This document shows, in pieces, positions 55,137 through 63,777 of a stretch of DNA of 64,000 nucleotides. Under the pieces are notes generated by a model. The model was not told where the DNA came from. It made no database searches and saw nothing but the letters and a program-made list of their open reading frames with translations. Numbering within the stretch: position 1 is the stretch's first letter; each line of letters begins with the position of its first letter. The translations under genes were made by a program, and so were the position numbers. This stretch comes from JBDRDI01 sp043820875 (lineage in GTDB: Bacteria; Patescibacteriota; Patescibacteriia; Patescibacteriales; UBA12075): positions 34,050 to 98,049 of the forward strand of contig JBDRDI010000021.1 in the NCBI GenBank assembly GCA_043820875.1, written 5' to 3'.

Positions 55137-56548
55137 TAATGTAATTTAAATTTTTTAATTCCGACCCAAAGCATCTTAAATAAAATTAAGCCATGTTTAA
55201 AGCGACTGATATTTGTGGAGCCGTATTTTCTTTCTTTGTAATGGATGGGTAATTCAGCTATTTTTAAGTTTAATTTATTGGCGCCAAAAATAAGGTCAAA
55301 ATCTCCGAATGGGTCAAAATCTCCGAAAAATTTTCGGCCAGCAGCGATTTTTTCATAATCTTTTTTAAACAATACCTTGGTGCCACATAAGGTATCAGTC
55401 ATATATTGACCCAAGAGCCAAGAAAAAGACAGACCAAAAAATTTATTAGCCAAATAATTCAAAAATTGCATGGCCTCGCCTTCCATGGGATATATTAAGC
55501 GCGTGCCTTGCAAATATTCAGCTTGATGATTACGCATTATATCATAAAACTTCGGTAAAACTTCCGGAACAACAGTCAAATCCGCGTCCAAAATCATTAA
55601 AATTTCTCCCTGAGCGTTGGCAAATCCTTTTTTAACGGCATCATATTTGCCCTTGCCTTCTTGAACAAAATACTTAATATCTCTTTTGTTTTTATATTTT
55701 TCCGTCACTCTTTTTATTTCTTCTAATGTGTTATCGGTTGAATTTCCCTCCACAAAAATTATCTCAGTATTACTCCCCATCGACGGTAAACGTTTGATAG
55801 CATCTTCAATGTTTCCTTTTTCATTTCTGGCCGGAATAATCACTGAAACAGCATAATCGCTTGCGTCGCTTTTTGGCTTGGGGCGTAAAATAAAATATTC
55901 GGTTAAACAAAAATAATTAATAATCGGCAAGTTGGCGACTATTTTATTTAAAAACCAACTGATTAACGGAACATATTTGGGAAACAACAAACGCCGACCG
56001 CTTTTTATTATTTCAAAACCTGCCAAATCTAATAATTTTTTTATATCGTTGCCGCCAATCCAATTTAAAATCGGTTGTTTTTGTTTTAATCTCAAAACCT
56101 CGCCCAGCTTTAAAATTGGCCACCAAACACTATTATATTGAGTTACTATTAAACGGCTACGCCTGTGGCAAATGTGCTGTATATTTTCAAAACTTGTTTG
56201 TATGTCCTCCAAATAGCCGATTAAATCAGCCAAAATAATATAATCAAAAGTTTCGCTTAATTCTATTTTTTTATCAACATCGGCTTGGATAAACTCCAAA
56301 TTGGGATATTTTTCTTGAGCAATTCTTATTGCCTCGGAACTTAAGTCAACCCCGACTCCTCTTTTTGGATTGACCGTAGACAAAAATTCACCGGTACCGG
56401 AACCGATCTCCAAAACTTTGGCGCCAGGTTCAATATTGAATTTCAAAAAACGCTTAAGATCGTCATAATAATAACGATTGCGCCTATGCCACTTGTGGGT
56501 ATCTTTCGCATTGTTGTTGAAATATTTAATTAATTCTGTTTTTTTCAT
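55136..56548 (-). CDS. Methyltransferase-glycosyltransferase 2 fusion
   Basis: A 470-aa two-domain protein. Residues ~1-210 are a class I methyltransferase (KVLEIGSGTGEFLSTV, VDLSSEAIRIAQEKYP, DLIGYLEDIQTSF); residues ~230-470 are a GT2 domain (VSVIIPARNEKGNIEDAI, FVEGNSTDNTLEEI, MILDADLTVVPEVLP). Fusing the two implies sequential action on one acceptor or a shared membrane site. Neither half looks degraded. Confidence 0.9.
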   Translation of the reverse strand: MKKTELIKYFNNNAKDTHKWHRRNRYYYDDLKRFLKFNIEPGAKVLEIGSGTGEFLSTVNPKRGVGVDLSSEAIRIAQEKYPNLEFIQADVDKKIELSETFDYIILADLIGYLEDIQTSFENIQHICHRRSRLIVTQYNSVWWPILKLGEVLRLKQKQPILNWIGGNDIKKLLDLAGFEIIKSGRRLLFPKYVPLISWFLNKIVANLPIINYFCLTEYFILRPKPKSDASDYAVSVIIPARNEKGNIEDAIKRLPSMGSNTEIIFVEGNSTDNTLEEIKRVTEKYKNKRDIKYFVQEGKGKYDAVKKGFANAQGEILMILDADLTVVPEVLPKFYDIMRNHQAEYLQGTRLIYPMEGEAMQFLNYLANKFFGLSFSWLLGQYMTDTLCGTKVLFKKDYEKIAAGRKFFGDFDPFGDFDLIFGANKLNLKIAELPIHYKERKYGSTNISRFKHGLILFKMLWVGIKKFKLH

Positions 56549-56551
56549 AAA

Positions 56552-57712
56552 TTATTTTATATGGTTTAATATATTTTCCGCTCTTTTGCGCCAAGTAAAT
56601 TTTTTAACATCGTAATGGGCTTTATCCGTCTTTCTTTGCGCTTCTTCCCCGCTGACTAAAACATAGTTTATTTTTTCGGCCAAATTTTTCGGATCATCCG
56701 GCTCACAAAAAAAACAATTATTTTCTTCTAATACCTCTTTAATACTCGGAAGATTTGACGCAATAATCGGGCGATCACTTGCCATATATTCGAACATTTT
56801 TAAAGGTGTCATGTGATATTTGTAATGTGCCTTATCCGGGAATGGCATCAATAAGATGTCCGCGCTTTTTTGAAAAATTGCCAATTCAGATTGCTCTTTT
56901 TTGTCGAACAAAAACACTCTACCAACAACCTCATCTTCCATCACTTTTTTTTCATAATAAACAATATCTTTCTCATTTCCTCCAATCGCCAAAAATATTA
57001 TGTCATCAGCTAAATATTTAAACGAAGAAATAATATCCTCCATTCCCTTGTCTTCTCCCATGGTTTTAAAACTGCCTGTATATAAAAGGACTTTACATTT
57101 CAATAATTTCTGTTTTATCTCTTTATCAATATTTAATTTTTCGACTGCCTCTTGTTTTGAAATGTTCAAATCAAAGATATCCAAATCAACTCCGTTGCGA
57201 GCGACCAAAATTTCTTGTTGAAATTTGTTGTTTAAAAATTCTTTTTTAATATAACTATTCGTCGTAATAATTTTACTCGCTTTCTTCAATAAACACAAAG
57301 CAATATTTTTATGTTTTCCAAACCAGTCATGGCACTCATAGACGGTTTTACGTCCACGCAAGGAAAATATCCAAACAATCTCAGGATTTCTTGTGTAAAC
57401 AATCGCGTCTTTATCAATTTCCAAAAAAAACAATTTCAAAAAATATGCCAAACTCTGTAAATAAAAGCTTATTTTTCCGCCTAAATATTTTTGGAATTTA
57501 AAAAAATCAAAACTGTCAACGTATTGAATCGCGAAACCTCTTTTTAAATTATAAAAAGAATAAGCGTCTTCTTGAATATGATTAATGCGCCGTGGCACAA
57601 TCAGCTCAGTATCAACGCCGAGATTGGAGAATTCGGCGCATAAACGGCAAGCGGCCCAGCCATGGGCTTTTTCTGTCGGGATTCTCGCATTTATTATATA
57701 TTTTATTTTCAT
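56552..57712 (-). CDS. Glycosyltransferase family 4
   Basis: A 386-aa GT-B protein. It starts MKIKYIINARIPTEKAHGWAACRLC, with the usual N-terminal acceptor loop, and the donor domain includes VLLYTGSFKTMGEDKGMEDI and LLMPFPDKAHYKYHMTPLKMFEYMASDRPIIASNL (partial: TPLKMFEYMASDRPIIA). Very short intergenic spacing to both neighbours. Confidence 0.9.
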   Translation of the reverse strand: MKIKYIINARIPTEKAHGWAACRLCAEFSNLGVDTELIVPRRINHIQEDAYSFYNLKRGFAIQYVDSFDFFKFQKYLGGKISFYLQSLAYFLKLFFLEIDKDAIVYTRNPEIVWIFSLRGRKTVYECHDWFGKHKNIALCLLKKASKIITTNSYIKKEFLNNKFQQEILVARNGVDLDIFDLNISKQEAVEKLNIDKEIKQKLLKCKVLLYTGSFKTMGEDKGMEDIISSFKYLADDIIFLAIGGNEKDIVYYEKKVMEDEVVGRVFLFDKKEQSELAIFQKSADILLMPFPDKAHYKYHMTPLKMFEYMASDRPIIASNLPSIKEVLEENNCFFCEPDDPKNLAEKINYVLVSGEEAQRKTDKAHYDVKKFTWRKRAENILNHIK

Positions 57713-57714
57713 AT

Positions 57715-58326
57715 TTACTTGACTAAAAAAATATTATACGCGCTCACTTGTTGTGTTTTGTTTTTATGAAAAATTATATCCATTTTTCTCGCTAGCCATA
57801 AAACAAAATTGATTCTACCTAATGGCGAGAGCTTAATCCATGTTTCTATTGCGCCACGTACCGATTCTTTTTCCATAACAGAAAATTTCTTAAATAACAA
57901 ATCAATACAGTCTCCGGTAAAACGCCAATAATCCTTGTAATATCCTTTTTTAGCATGGTAATAAAATAGAAATGGAACATAAATATAAGCTCGTCCGCCC
58001 GGCTTCAACACTCGAAAAATTTCTTCAGATGCTCTGATTGGATCTTCCACATGTTCCAAGACTGCTATACAAATAATCGCATCGCAAGAATTATCCGAAA
58101 AAGGAAGATTATGAATGTCTCCCACAATATCCGGATGATAATCAGAGACAATATCTAATATTTTATAATCCACCTTCTTTATATACTGTGAAAGCCATTC
58201 TCGCGATTTGTCATAACGATTACTTCTTTTGGGAGACACGCGTAATCCGCCGCCTATATCAATAACAGTCCGGCTGTTCTCAAATATCTCTTTAATTTTT
58301 TTACTAAAAAAATCTTCTTTATTCAT
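57715..58326 (-). CDS. Class I SAM-dependent methyltransferase
   Basis: About 203 aa from the ATG at 58326 (MNKEDFFSKKIKEIF); a TTG at 58338 would overlap the previous stop. Motif I is in TVIDIGGGLRVSPKR, followed by AIICIAVLEHVEDPIRASEEI and FRVLKPGGRAYIYVPFLFYY. The Pro-rich end and WRFTGDCIDLLFKKF fit sugar or lipid methyltransferases of glycan clusters. Confidence 0.85.
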   Translation of the reverse strand: MNKEDFFSKKIKEIFENSRTVIDIGGGLRVSPKRSNRYDKSREWLSQYIKKVDYKILDIVSDYHPDIVGDIHNLPFSDNSCDAIICIAVLEHVEDPIRASEEIFRVLKPGGRAYIYVPFLFYYHAKKGYYKDYWRFTGDCIDLLFKKFSVMEKESVRGAIETWIKLSPLGRINFVLWLARKMDIIFHKNKTQQVSAYNIFLVK

Positions 58327-58334
58327 AATTATTA

Positions 58335-58928
58335 TCAAATAATTTTAGATGATAAGTTATCATCATCTAAAATCAAATAATCAATTTTCATTTTTTTTAC
58401 AACATCAAAAAAAATTTTATTGTTTTTTTCCATCGCTTCTCTCCACTCTTTTTTATACTCATCGCCGAAATCATCTCTGGCAAAATAATTTCTTTCCATC
58501 ACTCTTTTTTCTCTGATATCTTTATCAATATTCATTATTATTAACTTATCGGGACACAAAACATATTTTAAATATTTCGTTAGTACTTCTGCGTCAACCG
58601 GTTTTGTGAAAACCGCAAAAATATTCGTAAAATAATTCTGGTCCAAGATGGCGTTTTTTTTCTTCAAAGCTTTTTGATATTTGGCGTTATAATCAAAAAA
58701 GGTATTCATCAATTTGAAATAAAATTCTTTCAGAGAAGAGGAGAATCTGAAAACGTAATATAGCAGAACAAAAAATCTGACCGGATGCTTGATTAAAAAA
58801 AGAAAATTATAAAAAACAAGTTCGCTTTTCTTTCTTATTTTTATTATTTCATAACCGCAAGAATCGGCGATTCTTTTGGCAGCTGTGGTTTTTCCAGACC
58901 CAGGCAAGCCGTAAATTTCAATAATCAT
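58335..58928 (-). CDS. P-loop nucleoside/shikimate-kinase-like protein
   Basis: A 197-aa protein beginning MIIEIYGLPGSGKTTAAKRIA with Walker A at 7-15. It has a mid-protein helix with KNAILDQNYFTNIFAVF, a lid-like IDKDIREKRVMERNYFARDD segment and no obvious second Walker motif. It may phosphorylate a sugar or a small metabolite needed by the cluster. Stop and start overlap with the adjacent methyltransferase genes. Confidence 0.75.
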   Translation of the reverse strand: MIIEIYGLPGSGKTTAAKRIADSCGYEIIKIRKKSELVFYNFLFLIKHPVRFFVLLYYVFRFSSSLKEFYFKLMNTFFDYNAKYQKALKKKNAILDQNYFTNIFAVFTKPVDAEVLTKYLKYVLCPDKLIIMNIDKDIREKRVMERNYFARDDFGDEYKKEWREAMEKNNKIFFDVVKKMKIDYLILDDDNLSSKII

Positions 58929-59638
58929 TTTTTTCTGAATTTAATTAAATAAGATTCGCTGAAAAATTCGCTGAAAAAATTTAATTTATATTTTGACAAC
59001 AACTTGAATAACATCAAATTCATTTTGGCAGAACAAAAAACTGGGGAACTTACGGTTGCCGGATAGATTTCAATATTTTCAAACCCTATTGTTTTTAAAA
59101 TATTTCTTAATTTCCTTGGCGCGACTTGTCCACTGTGAAAATCACTGACCCTTCTCATTAATATTTTATTCCGCAAATATTTCGGCGTCTTGGTAATAAT
59201 AATTCCGACTCCGTCCTTTCGCAATAAGCCATAAATTTTTTTCATCGTGACCTCTTTGTCCGTGATATATTCCAAGGCGCGGGAAGAAAAAAACAAATCA
59301 TATTTTTTTTCCGTTTCATATCTTAAAAAATCGCTTTCAAAATATCTCAAATTTTTATTTTTATAAAATCTTTTTTTACACAGTCCGAGCATCTCGCCGG
59401 AGATATCCACCAAATCAATCTTTGCTTCCGGATTCAGCGCGATCATTTCCTTGGTCCACGTGCCGGCGCCGGGCCCAAGCTCCAAACAACTGGAAAATTT
59501 TTCCAGCTTAATGTGGCTCAATATTGCTTCTCGCGTCATGACATAGCCGGACTTTTTAATATCATTTTCAAACCAGCGCTCTCTTTCATATTCCTTGTCG
59601 CGGCTAATTTTATTGTTATAATACGATTTCGGGTCCAT
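58925..59638 (-). CDS. Class I SAM-dependent methyltransferase
   Basis: A 237-aa enzyme: CLELGPGAGTWTKEMIAL (motif I), VDISGEMLGLCKKRF, FFSSRALEYITDKEVTMKKI and LLRKDGVGIIITKTPKY. The last ~40 residues are basic and hydrophobic (FKLLSKYKLNFFSEFF), possibly for membrane contact. ATGA overlap with the P-loop gene. Confidence 0.86.
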   Translation of the reverse strand: MDPKSYYNNKISRDKEYERERWFENDIKKSGYVMTREAILSHIKLEKFSSCLELGPGAGTWTKEMIALNPEAKIDLVDISGEMLGLCKKRFYKNKNLRYFESDFLRYETEKKYDLFFSSRALEYITDKEVTMKKIYGLLRKDGVGIIITKTPKYLRNKILMRRVSDFHSGQVAPRKLRNILKTIGFENIEIYPATVSSPVFCSAKMNLMLFKLLSKYKLNFFSEFFSESYLIKFRKK

Positions 59639-59678
59639 ATTTTTATATTAAAAATCTAATCTAATCATTATGCACAAT

Positions 59679-60722
59679 CTATAATTTGCGTGCGACAATA
59701 AACGCGGAATGAGTTTTTAAATCATCTTCTGAAATATTTTTAAAACGACTTACCACATCTTTTTTTGATATCATGCTATCTTCATAATATTTATCTTCGA
59801 AAATCACTTGAAATCCAGCTTCTTTTATATAATTTATCTGCGCAGAATGAGGCTCCCTGTTTATTAAATAATGGCATCTACCCCTGATTAGCTTCCAAGC
59901 AAAATCCGAATATGTCCAATGACCATTCCATAATCTTGCGGTATTGTGAGAGTTATAACCAACGGCATGAGCCATTAATCCTCCATTTTTGAGCCACAGA
60001 TTAAAAACATTATACACTTCACGAAAATTATCAACATGTTCCATAACAGCAAAGGAATAAATCAAATCCAATGATTCTTTTTTGATAATATCTAGGTCAT
60101 TCTGCAGGACAATATATTGGATTGATATTTTATCTTGTTGGATCCGTTCTTCCTTGATAACTGACCGTAGCGCCTGGCGAATTTTTTGAATGCGATTTTC
60201 ATCTAAAAGTGTTTTTAAAACATCGTCTGTCAAAATATATGAAGGAAATTTGTATGATTTCAAAATAGGTATCGCTTTGGGAAATTCTTTATTGTCAGGT
60301 ATAGGCTCCTTTTTTTTAAATAATTCAACTATTTGATCAAAAATTTCAAGATTATGGGAAGAAAAAGCGTTTTTTGAAATATCTATGGCATAATACTTAT
60401 CAACCCCGGAAATTATAGCGGCAAGTCCGACTCCAAGCGAATCGCCTGCTCCGAACTCGGCAACGTTTTTTATTTTGTTGATAGGTACTTTTTGTTCAAA
60501 TAAAATTACCAACTGACGAAGCCAAAGTGAATAAAAAGTTCTTGCATCTCCAGATTGTTTTCTTATGGATCCATAATTATAAAATTGATGCTGATGCTCA
60601 GGCAGAAATCGCATTACGGACTTTGGTAAATATGTTCCAACACCTTTTAAAATATATCTATATTTTGTTGCTGGAAGAAAAAAATATTTTTTAATTATAT
60701 TGCGTAAATATTCATAACTCAT
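59679..60722 (-). CDS. SAM-dependent methyltransferase-like protein, large
   Basis: A 347-aa protein. VAEFGAGDSLGVGLAAI is motif I and AIDISKNAFSSHNLEIF motif II; LDLIYSFAVMEHVDNFREVYNV and LKNGGLMAHAVGYNSHNTARL follow. A ~90-residue insertion separates the SAM motifs, larger than in its neighbours. The C-terminus ends SAFIVARKL. Complete but divergent; acceptor unknown. Confidence 0.8.
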   Translation of the reverse strand: MSYEYLRNIIKKYFFLPATKYRYILKGVGTYLPKSVMRFLPEHQHQFYNYGSIRKQSGDARTFYSLWLRQLVILFEQKVPINKIKNVAEFGAGDSLGVGLAAIISGVDKYYAIDISKNAFSSHNLEIFDQIVELFKKKEPIPDNKEFPKAIPILKSYKFPSYILTDDVLKTLLDENRIQKIRQALRSVIKEERIQQDKISIQYIVLQNDLDIIKKESLDLIYSFAVMEHVDNFREVYNVFNLWLKNGGLMAHAVGYNSHNTARLWNGHWTYSDFAWKLIRGRCHYLINREPHSAQINYIKEAGFQVIFEDKYYEDSMISKKDVVSRFKNISEDDLKTHSAFIVARKL

Positions 60723-60764
60723 AATGGCATTGATTAATTTATTAAAATATAAAAAAGCAAATTT

Positions 60765-61820
60765 TCAATCGCTTAATGTAAATAATATTTTTTTGACCAA
60801 CCTCGGCAATCCGTGCTCCGCAACAACAATCTCTCGCAATTTTTGCCCAAGACTTCTCCTTTCTTCTTCACTCATTTTCATAATCCCGGCCAATTTTTCA
60901 GCAAGCCCATGACTATCATTAAGTTTATAAATTAAGTTATTATAATTTTTTAAGACTTCTTTAACCGCGTCATTGCAAGAGACAACCGGACATTCACACG
61001 CCATCGCTTCCAGTATAACTTTGTCCAAACTGCCGGTGTTGCCGGTATGGGCGAAGATATCTGTTTCTTGAAAATAATTTAAAATTTTATCATATGAAAT
61101 CGCGCCATGAAAATGAATAATATCTTCCATATTCTTCTCTGCAACCATTTTTTTCAGACTCTCAATATATTTTTTTTCTTCCTCCAGTTCAATGCCACCG
61201 ATAATATTAATTTCCATATTGGAAATATTAAAATCTCGGCGTAAAATTTCAATAGCTTCAATTAAAACTTCGATCTTTTTTACCGGAGAAATGCGCCCGA
61301 CTGATAATATTTTTATTTTGTCATTATTGCTCTTGTCGCCAATAACTTTAAATTTTTCCGTATCTATCCCCTGCCCGACTATTTCTATTTTTTTACTATT
61401 CATCCGACAACCTTCCTTGGTGGAAGTAAAAATAATATCAGTTAATTTTTCAGCGAACTTTAAACTGCGTGAAACTTTACCATGCGCGTACCATAGTCCT
61501 ATTTTTTTACCCAAGCATCTCCAAATCGCCCAACCAAAAATAACATAAATCTGATTCATGTGCGCAAAAACGCAATCATAATTTTTACGTTCTTGCCAAA
61601 TATATTTATAAAATCTATAAATATATTTTATTCTGGACTCGCCGTCTTCTTTGCCCAAACTTAAAACCCGCACATTGTCCGGCAAATAATGCCTGCCTTT
61701 ATACAAACAAATAACGGTTACTTTCTCGCACTGTTTGGCAAATTCTTCAATCCAAACATGAAAAAAGCTCAAAGCGTTCGCGTCTAAGTCTGTTTTTTGG
61801 GTTATGATTAATAATTTCAT
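60765..61820 (-). CDS. Glycosyltransferase family 4
   Basis: A 351-aa GT-B protein with MKLLIITQKTDLDANALSFF at the N-terminus, VGRISPVKKIEVLIEAIEIL in the donor domain and FAHTGNTGSLDKVILEAMACECPVVS (in part: GSLDKVILEAMACECPVV). The stop overlaps the radical SAM start by four bases. Together with 56552 and 43421 it belongs to the main GT4 set of the cluster. Confidence 0.92.
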   Translation of the reverse strand: MKLLIITQKTDLDANALSFFHVWIEEFAKQCEKVTVICLYKGRHYLPDNVRVLSLGKEDGESRIKYIYRFYKYIWQERKNYDCVFAHMNQIYVIFGWAIWRCLGKKIGLWYAHGKVSRSLKFAEKLTDIIFTSTKEGCRMNSKKIEIVGQGIDTEKFKVIGDKSNNDKIKILSVGRISPVKKIEVLIEAIEILRRDFNISNMEINIIGGIELEEEKKYIESLKKMVAEKNMEDIIHFHGAISYDKILNYFQETDIFAHTGNTGSLDKVILEAMACECPVVSCNDAVKEVLKNYNNLIYKLNDSHGLAEKLAGIMKMSEEERRSLGQKLREIVVAEHGLPRLVKKILFTLSD

Positions 61821-62932
61821 ATAAACAATGTCGCTACATAATTTATTATCCTCTTCTTCACAAACATAAACGGCAAAACACTATTCACGGTGCAAGCGCC
61901 ACAATTTGTTTCAGCGAAATGGCCCGTTTCATTCTCGTTCAAATATTTCATTCGCTTTTCATTGTTATAAACATCCTCAATACTTTTTTCATTAATATTG
62001 CCGAGTATCGCCTCTTGCGTCGGATCATTTGTGCAAATCAAAACGTCTCCGTTCCAATTTATGTTCAAGCCTTTGATATAGCGACACGGTTTTTTCAATT
62101 CAAATTTGCTTAATATTCTATCAATAAAACTCATTTTATTTTTCAAATCATCTGTTGTCCCGGCCCAATTGTGCGGCTCATAATAAAACGAGGTGGCGCT
62201 TTTCAAGCCCTTCAATTTCTCTTGCCAATATTTTATAAACCTGATTTTGTGCGCAAACGAAACATGGCCGATGTCCACAAAGTGGATATTAAAAATCGTC
62301 TTTGATTTTTTCTCTTTTGATTTTTCCAAAAAATATAAAATATTTTCTTTGGCCTCGTCGTATTTATCAATCTGTTTACCGACCAAGTATTCCTCGCGCG
62401 AAAAGCCGTCCATGGAAAATTCAATATCTTCAAAGTCATATTTCATCAACTCATCAGCCAATTCTTTTTTCAAAACAATGCCGTTGCTGGAAAAATTCAT
62501 TTTCATTCCGCTGTCTTTAACCATTTTAAACATATCCAAAATACGCGGATGAAGAAGAGGTTCGCCGAAAAGAGCAAAAGAAATTTTTTTCACGTTATTT
62601 TTTCTTGCCCACTCCATGATTTTTTCAAACATATAAAAGTCCATATATCCGGTTCCGTTTTTATGGACATGCTCACGCGGGCAATAAAAACATCGAGCCG
62701 CACAACGATTTGTAGGCCCGATCCTCAAAACTTGCGGAATTTTTTCTTGCCGGCATTTGTATTTTCTGTTTTCGTCCAGTAAATAATTTACTCTCTTGCT
62801 GTATTTCAAAAGCAATTGTTCAAAAAAATTATAACCGTTTCTTGTATTTTTTACGCAAACATTTTTTTTCGATTCAGTATTTTCTAAAATGTCTATAATG
62901 CCCCCCTTCTCGTCGTATGTTGGATTTTGCAT
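61817..62932 (-). CDS. Radical SAM-SPASM protein
   Basis: A 371-aa enzyme with C77-x3-C81-x2-C84 (NRCAARCFYCPREHV), FGEPLLHPRILDMFKMV and SFALFGEPLL, then a C-terminal CNVxCxN-like SPASM part (KKPCRYIKGLNINWNGDVLIC, and NCGACTVNSVLPFMF). It is first of the large minus-strand run after the membrane protein. It could install a modification on a peptide or glycan lipid. Confidence 0.86.
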   Translation of the reverse strand: MQNPTYDEKGGIIDILENTESKKNVCVKNTRNGYNFFEQLLLKYSKRVNYLLDENRKYKCRQEKIPQVLRIGPTNRCAARCFYCPREHVHKNGTGYMDFYMFEKIMEWARKNNVKKISFALFGEPLLHPRILDMFKMVKDSGMKMNFSSNGIVLKKELADELMKYDFEDIEFSMDGFSREEYLVGKQIDKYDEAKENILYFLEKSKEKKSKTIFNIHFVDIGHVSFAHKIRFIKYWQEKLKGLKSATSFYYEPHNWAGTTDDLKNKMSFIDRILSKFELKKPCRYIKGLNINWNGDVLICTNDPTQEAILGNINEKSIEDVYNNEKRMKYLNENETGHFAETNCGACTVNSVLPFMFVKKRIINYVATLFI

Positions 62933-62935
62933 AAA

Positions 62936-63568
62936 TTATATCACTTTAGCAATAAATGTCATCACCAAAATTCCTAAAAAATTAAGCGAGAAAGAAAGCG
63001 GTAAAAATATACGCATCTTTATTCTTGACATGCCCATTAGCATCAACCCGATTTCGTCTGGAAGCGGTGATGCCACAAAAAGCGCGCCCACAAACGGAGC
63101 CAAACGCCGAAAAATTCCAGACTGAAAAAATAAAATTACTTTTTTATGTTTTGATTCTTCCGCCAGATACATAACATCCTCTGATAAATAATCCTTGGTA
63201 AATTTAAAAATAATGAAATCCCCTGTCATGGCTCCCAATCCGCCCAATAAAGATACAAGTAAAATTGAATTATGCTGAGAGATTTCCAAAAGCGCGACCG
63301 TGGCAGGTACTGCCGTGAAAATAGAAACAAAAAAAGATCCGGCGACAAAACTGCCAACGAACTTCAAGCCTGTGGCTTGCGACAATACTTCCTCAAACAC
63401 GCCCGTTTTCAAAAAAATCACTGCGATGATTATGCTAAAAACAATAATTATCAAATCTTTAATCAATTTTTCCTCGGGATTTTTAAAAATTTTCTCTATA
63501 GCGTATTTGGAAAAAAAGACGATTCTATTGATAGTTTTTGTTATATGATTTTCTTTAAACATTGGCAT
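62936..63568 (-). CDS. DedA/VTT-like membrane protein
   Basis: A 210-aa membrane protein with about five helices and a soluble first ~38 residues. LLGGLGAMTGDFIIFKF and FRRLAPFVGALFVASPLPDE resemble the DedA/VTT signature (G..GD..GY and the R-F-x-P region), but the match is loose. DedA proteins are undecaprenyl-phosphate or lipid flippases in some bacteria, which would suit this glycan region. An alternative ATG lies at 63562 (MFKENHI). Confidence 0.55.
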   Translation of the reverse strand: MPMFKENHITKTINRIVFFSKYAIEKIFKNPEEKLIKDLIIIVFSIIIAVIFLKTGVFEEVLSQATGLKFVGSFVAGSFFVSIFTAVPATVALLEISQHNSILLVSLLGGLGAMTGDFIIFKFTKDYLSEDVMYLAEESKHKKVILFFQSGIFRRLAPFVGALFVASPLPDEIGLMLMGMSRIKMRIFLPLSFSLNFLGILVMTFIAKVI

Positions 63569-63631
63569 GCGGTTGATTAAAAAATTAATTTAATTATCCT
63601 TCGCTCAACATGAGCTAATGTAAAAAAATCC

Positions 63632-63670
63632 AAAATCTGACATCCGACATCCGAAATCTGAAATCTGACA
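63632..63670. repeat. Degenerate heptanucleotide tandem array beside tRNA-Ser
   Basis: Five 7-base units in register: AAATCTG, ACATCCG, ACATCCG, AAATCTG, AAATCTG. It has the same period as the arrays beside frr but a different base sequence. It lies between the membrane-protein gene and the tRNA 3' end. Confidence 0.8.
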
Positions 63671-63672
63671 AG

Positions 63673-63759
63673 CGGTGAGACAGGGATTCGAACCCTGGGT
63701 GCCGTTTCCGACACACATGCACTCCAAGCATGCGCCTTCGACCGCTCGGCCATCTCACC
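63673..63759 (-). tRNA. tRNA-Ser (GGA anticodon)
   Basis: An 87-base serine tRNA read on the minus strand: acceptor GGTGAGA/TCTCACC with discriminator G, D arm with GCCGAGCGG, anticodon arm CATGC-TTGGAGT-GCATG giving GGA (reads UCC and UCU), a long variable arm GTGTCG-GAAA-CGGCAC and T arm CAGGG-TTCGAAT-CCCTG. CCA is not encoded. Confidence 0.97.
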
Positions 63760-63777
63760 AAAATTTAATTCAAAACA

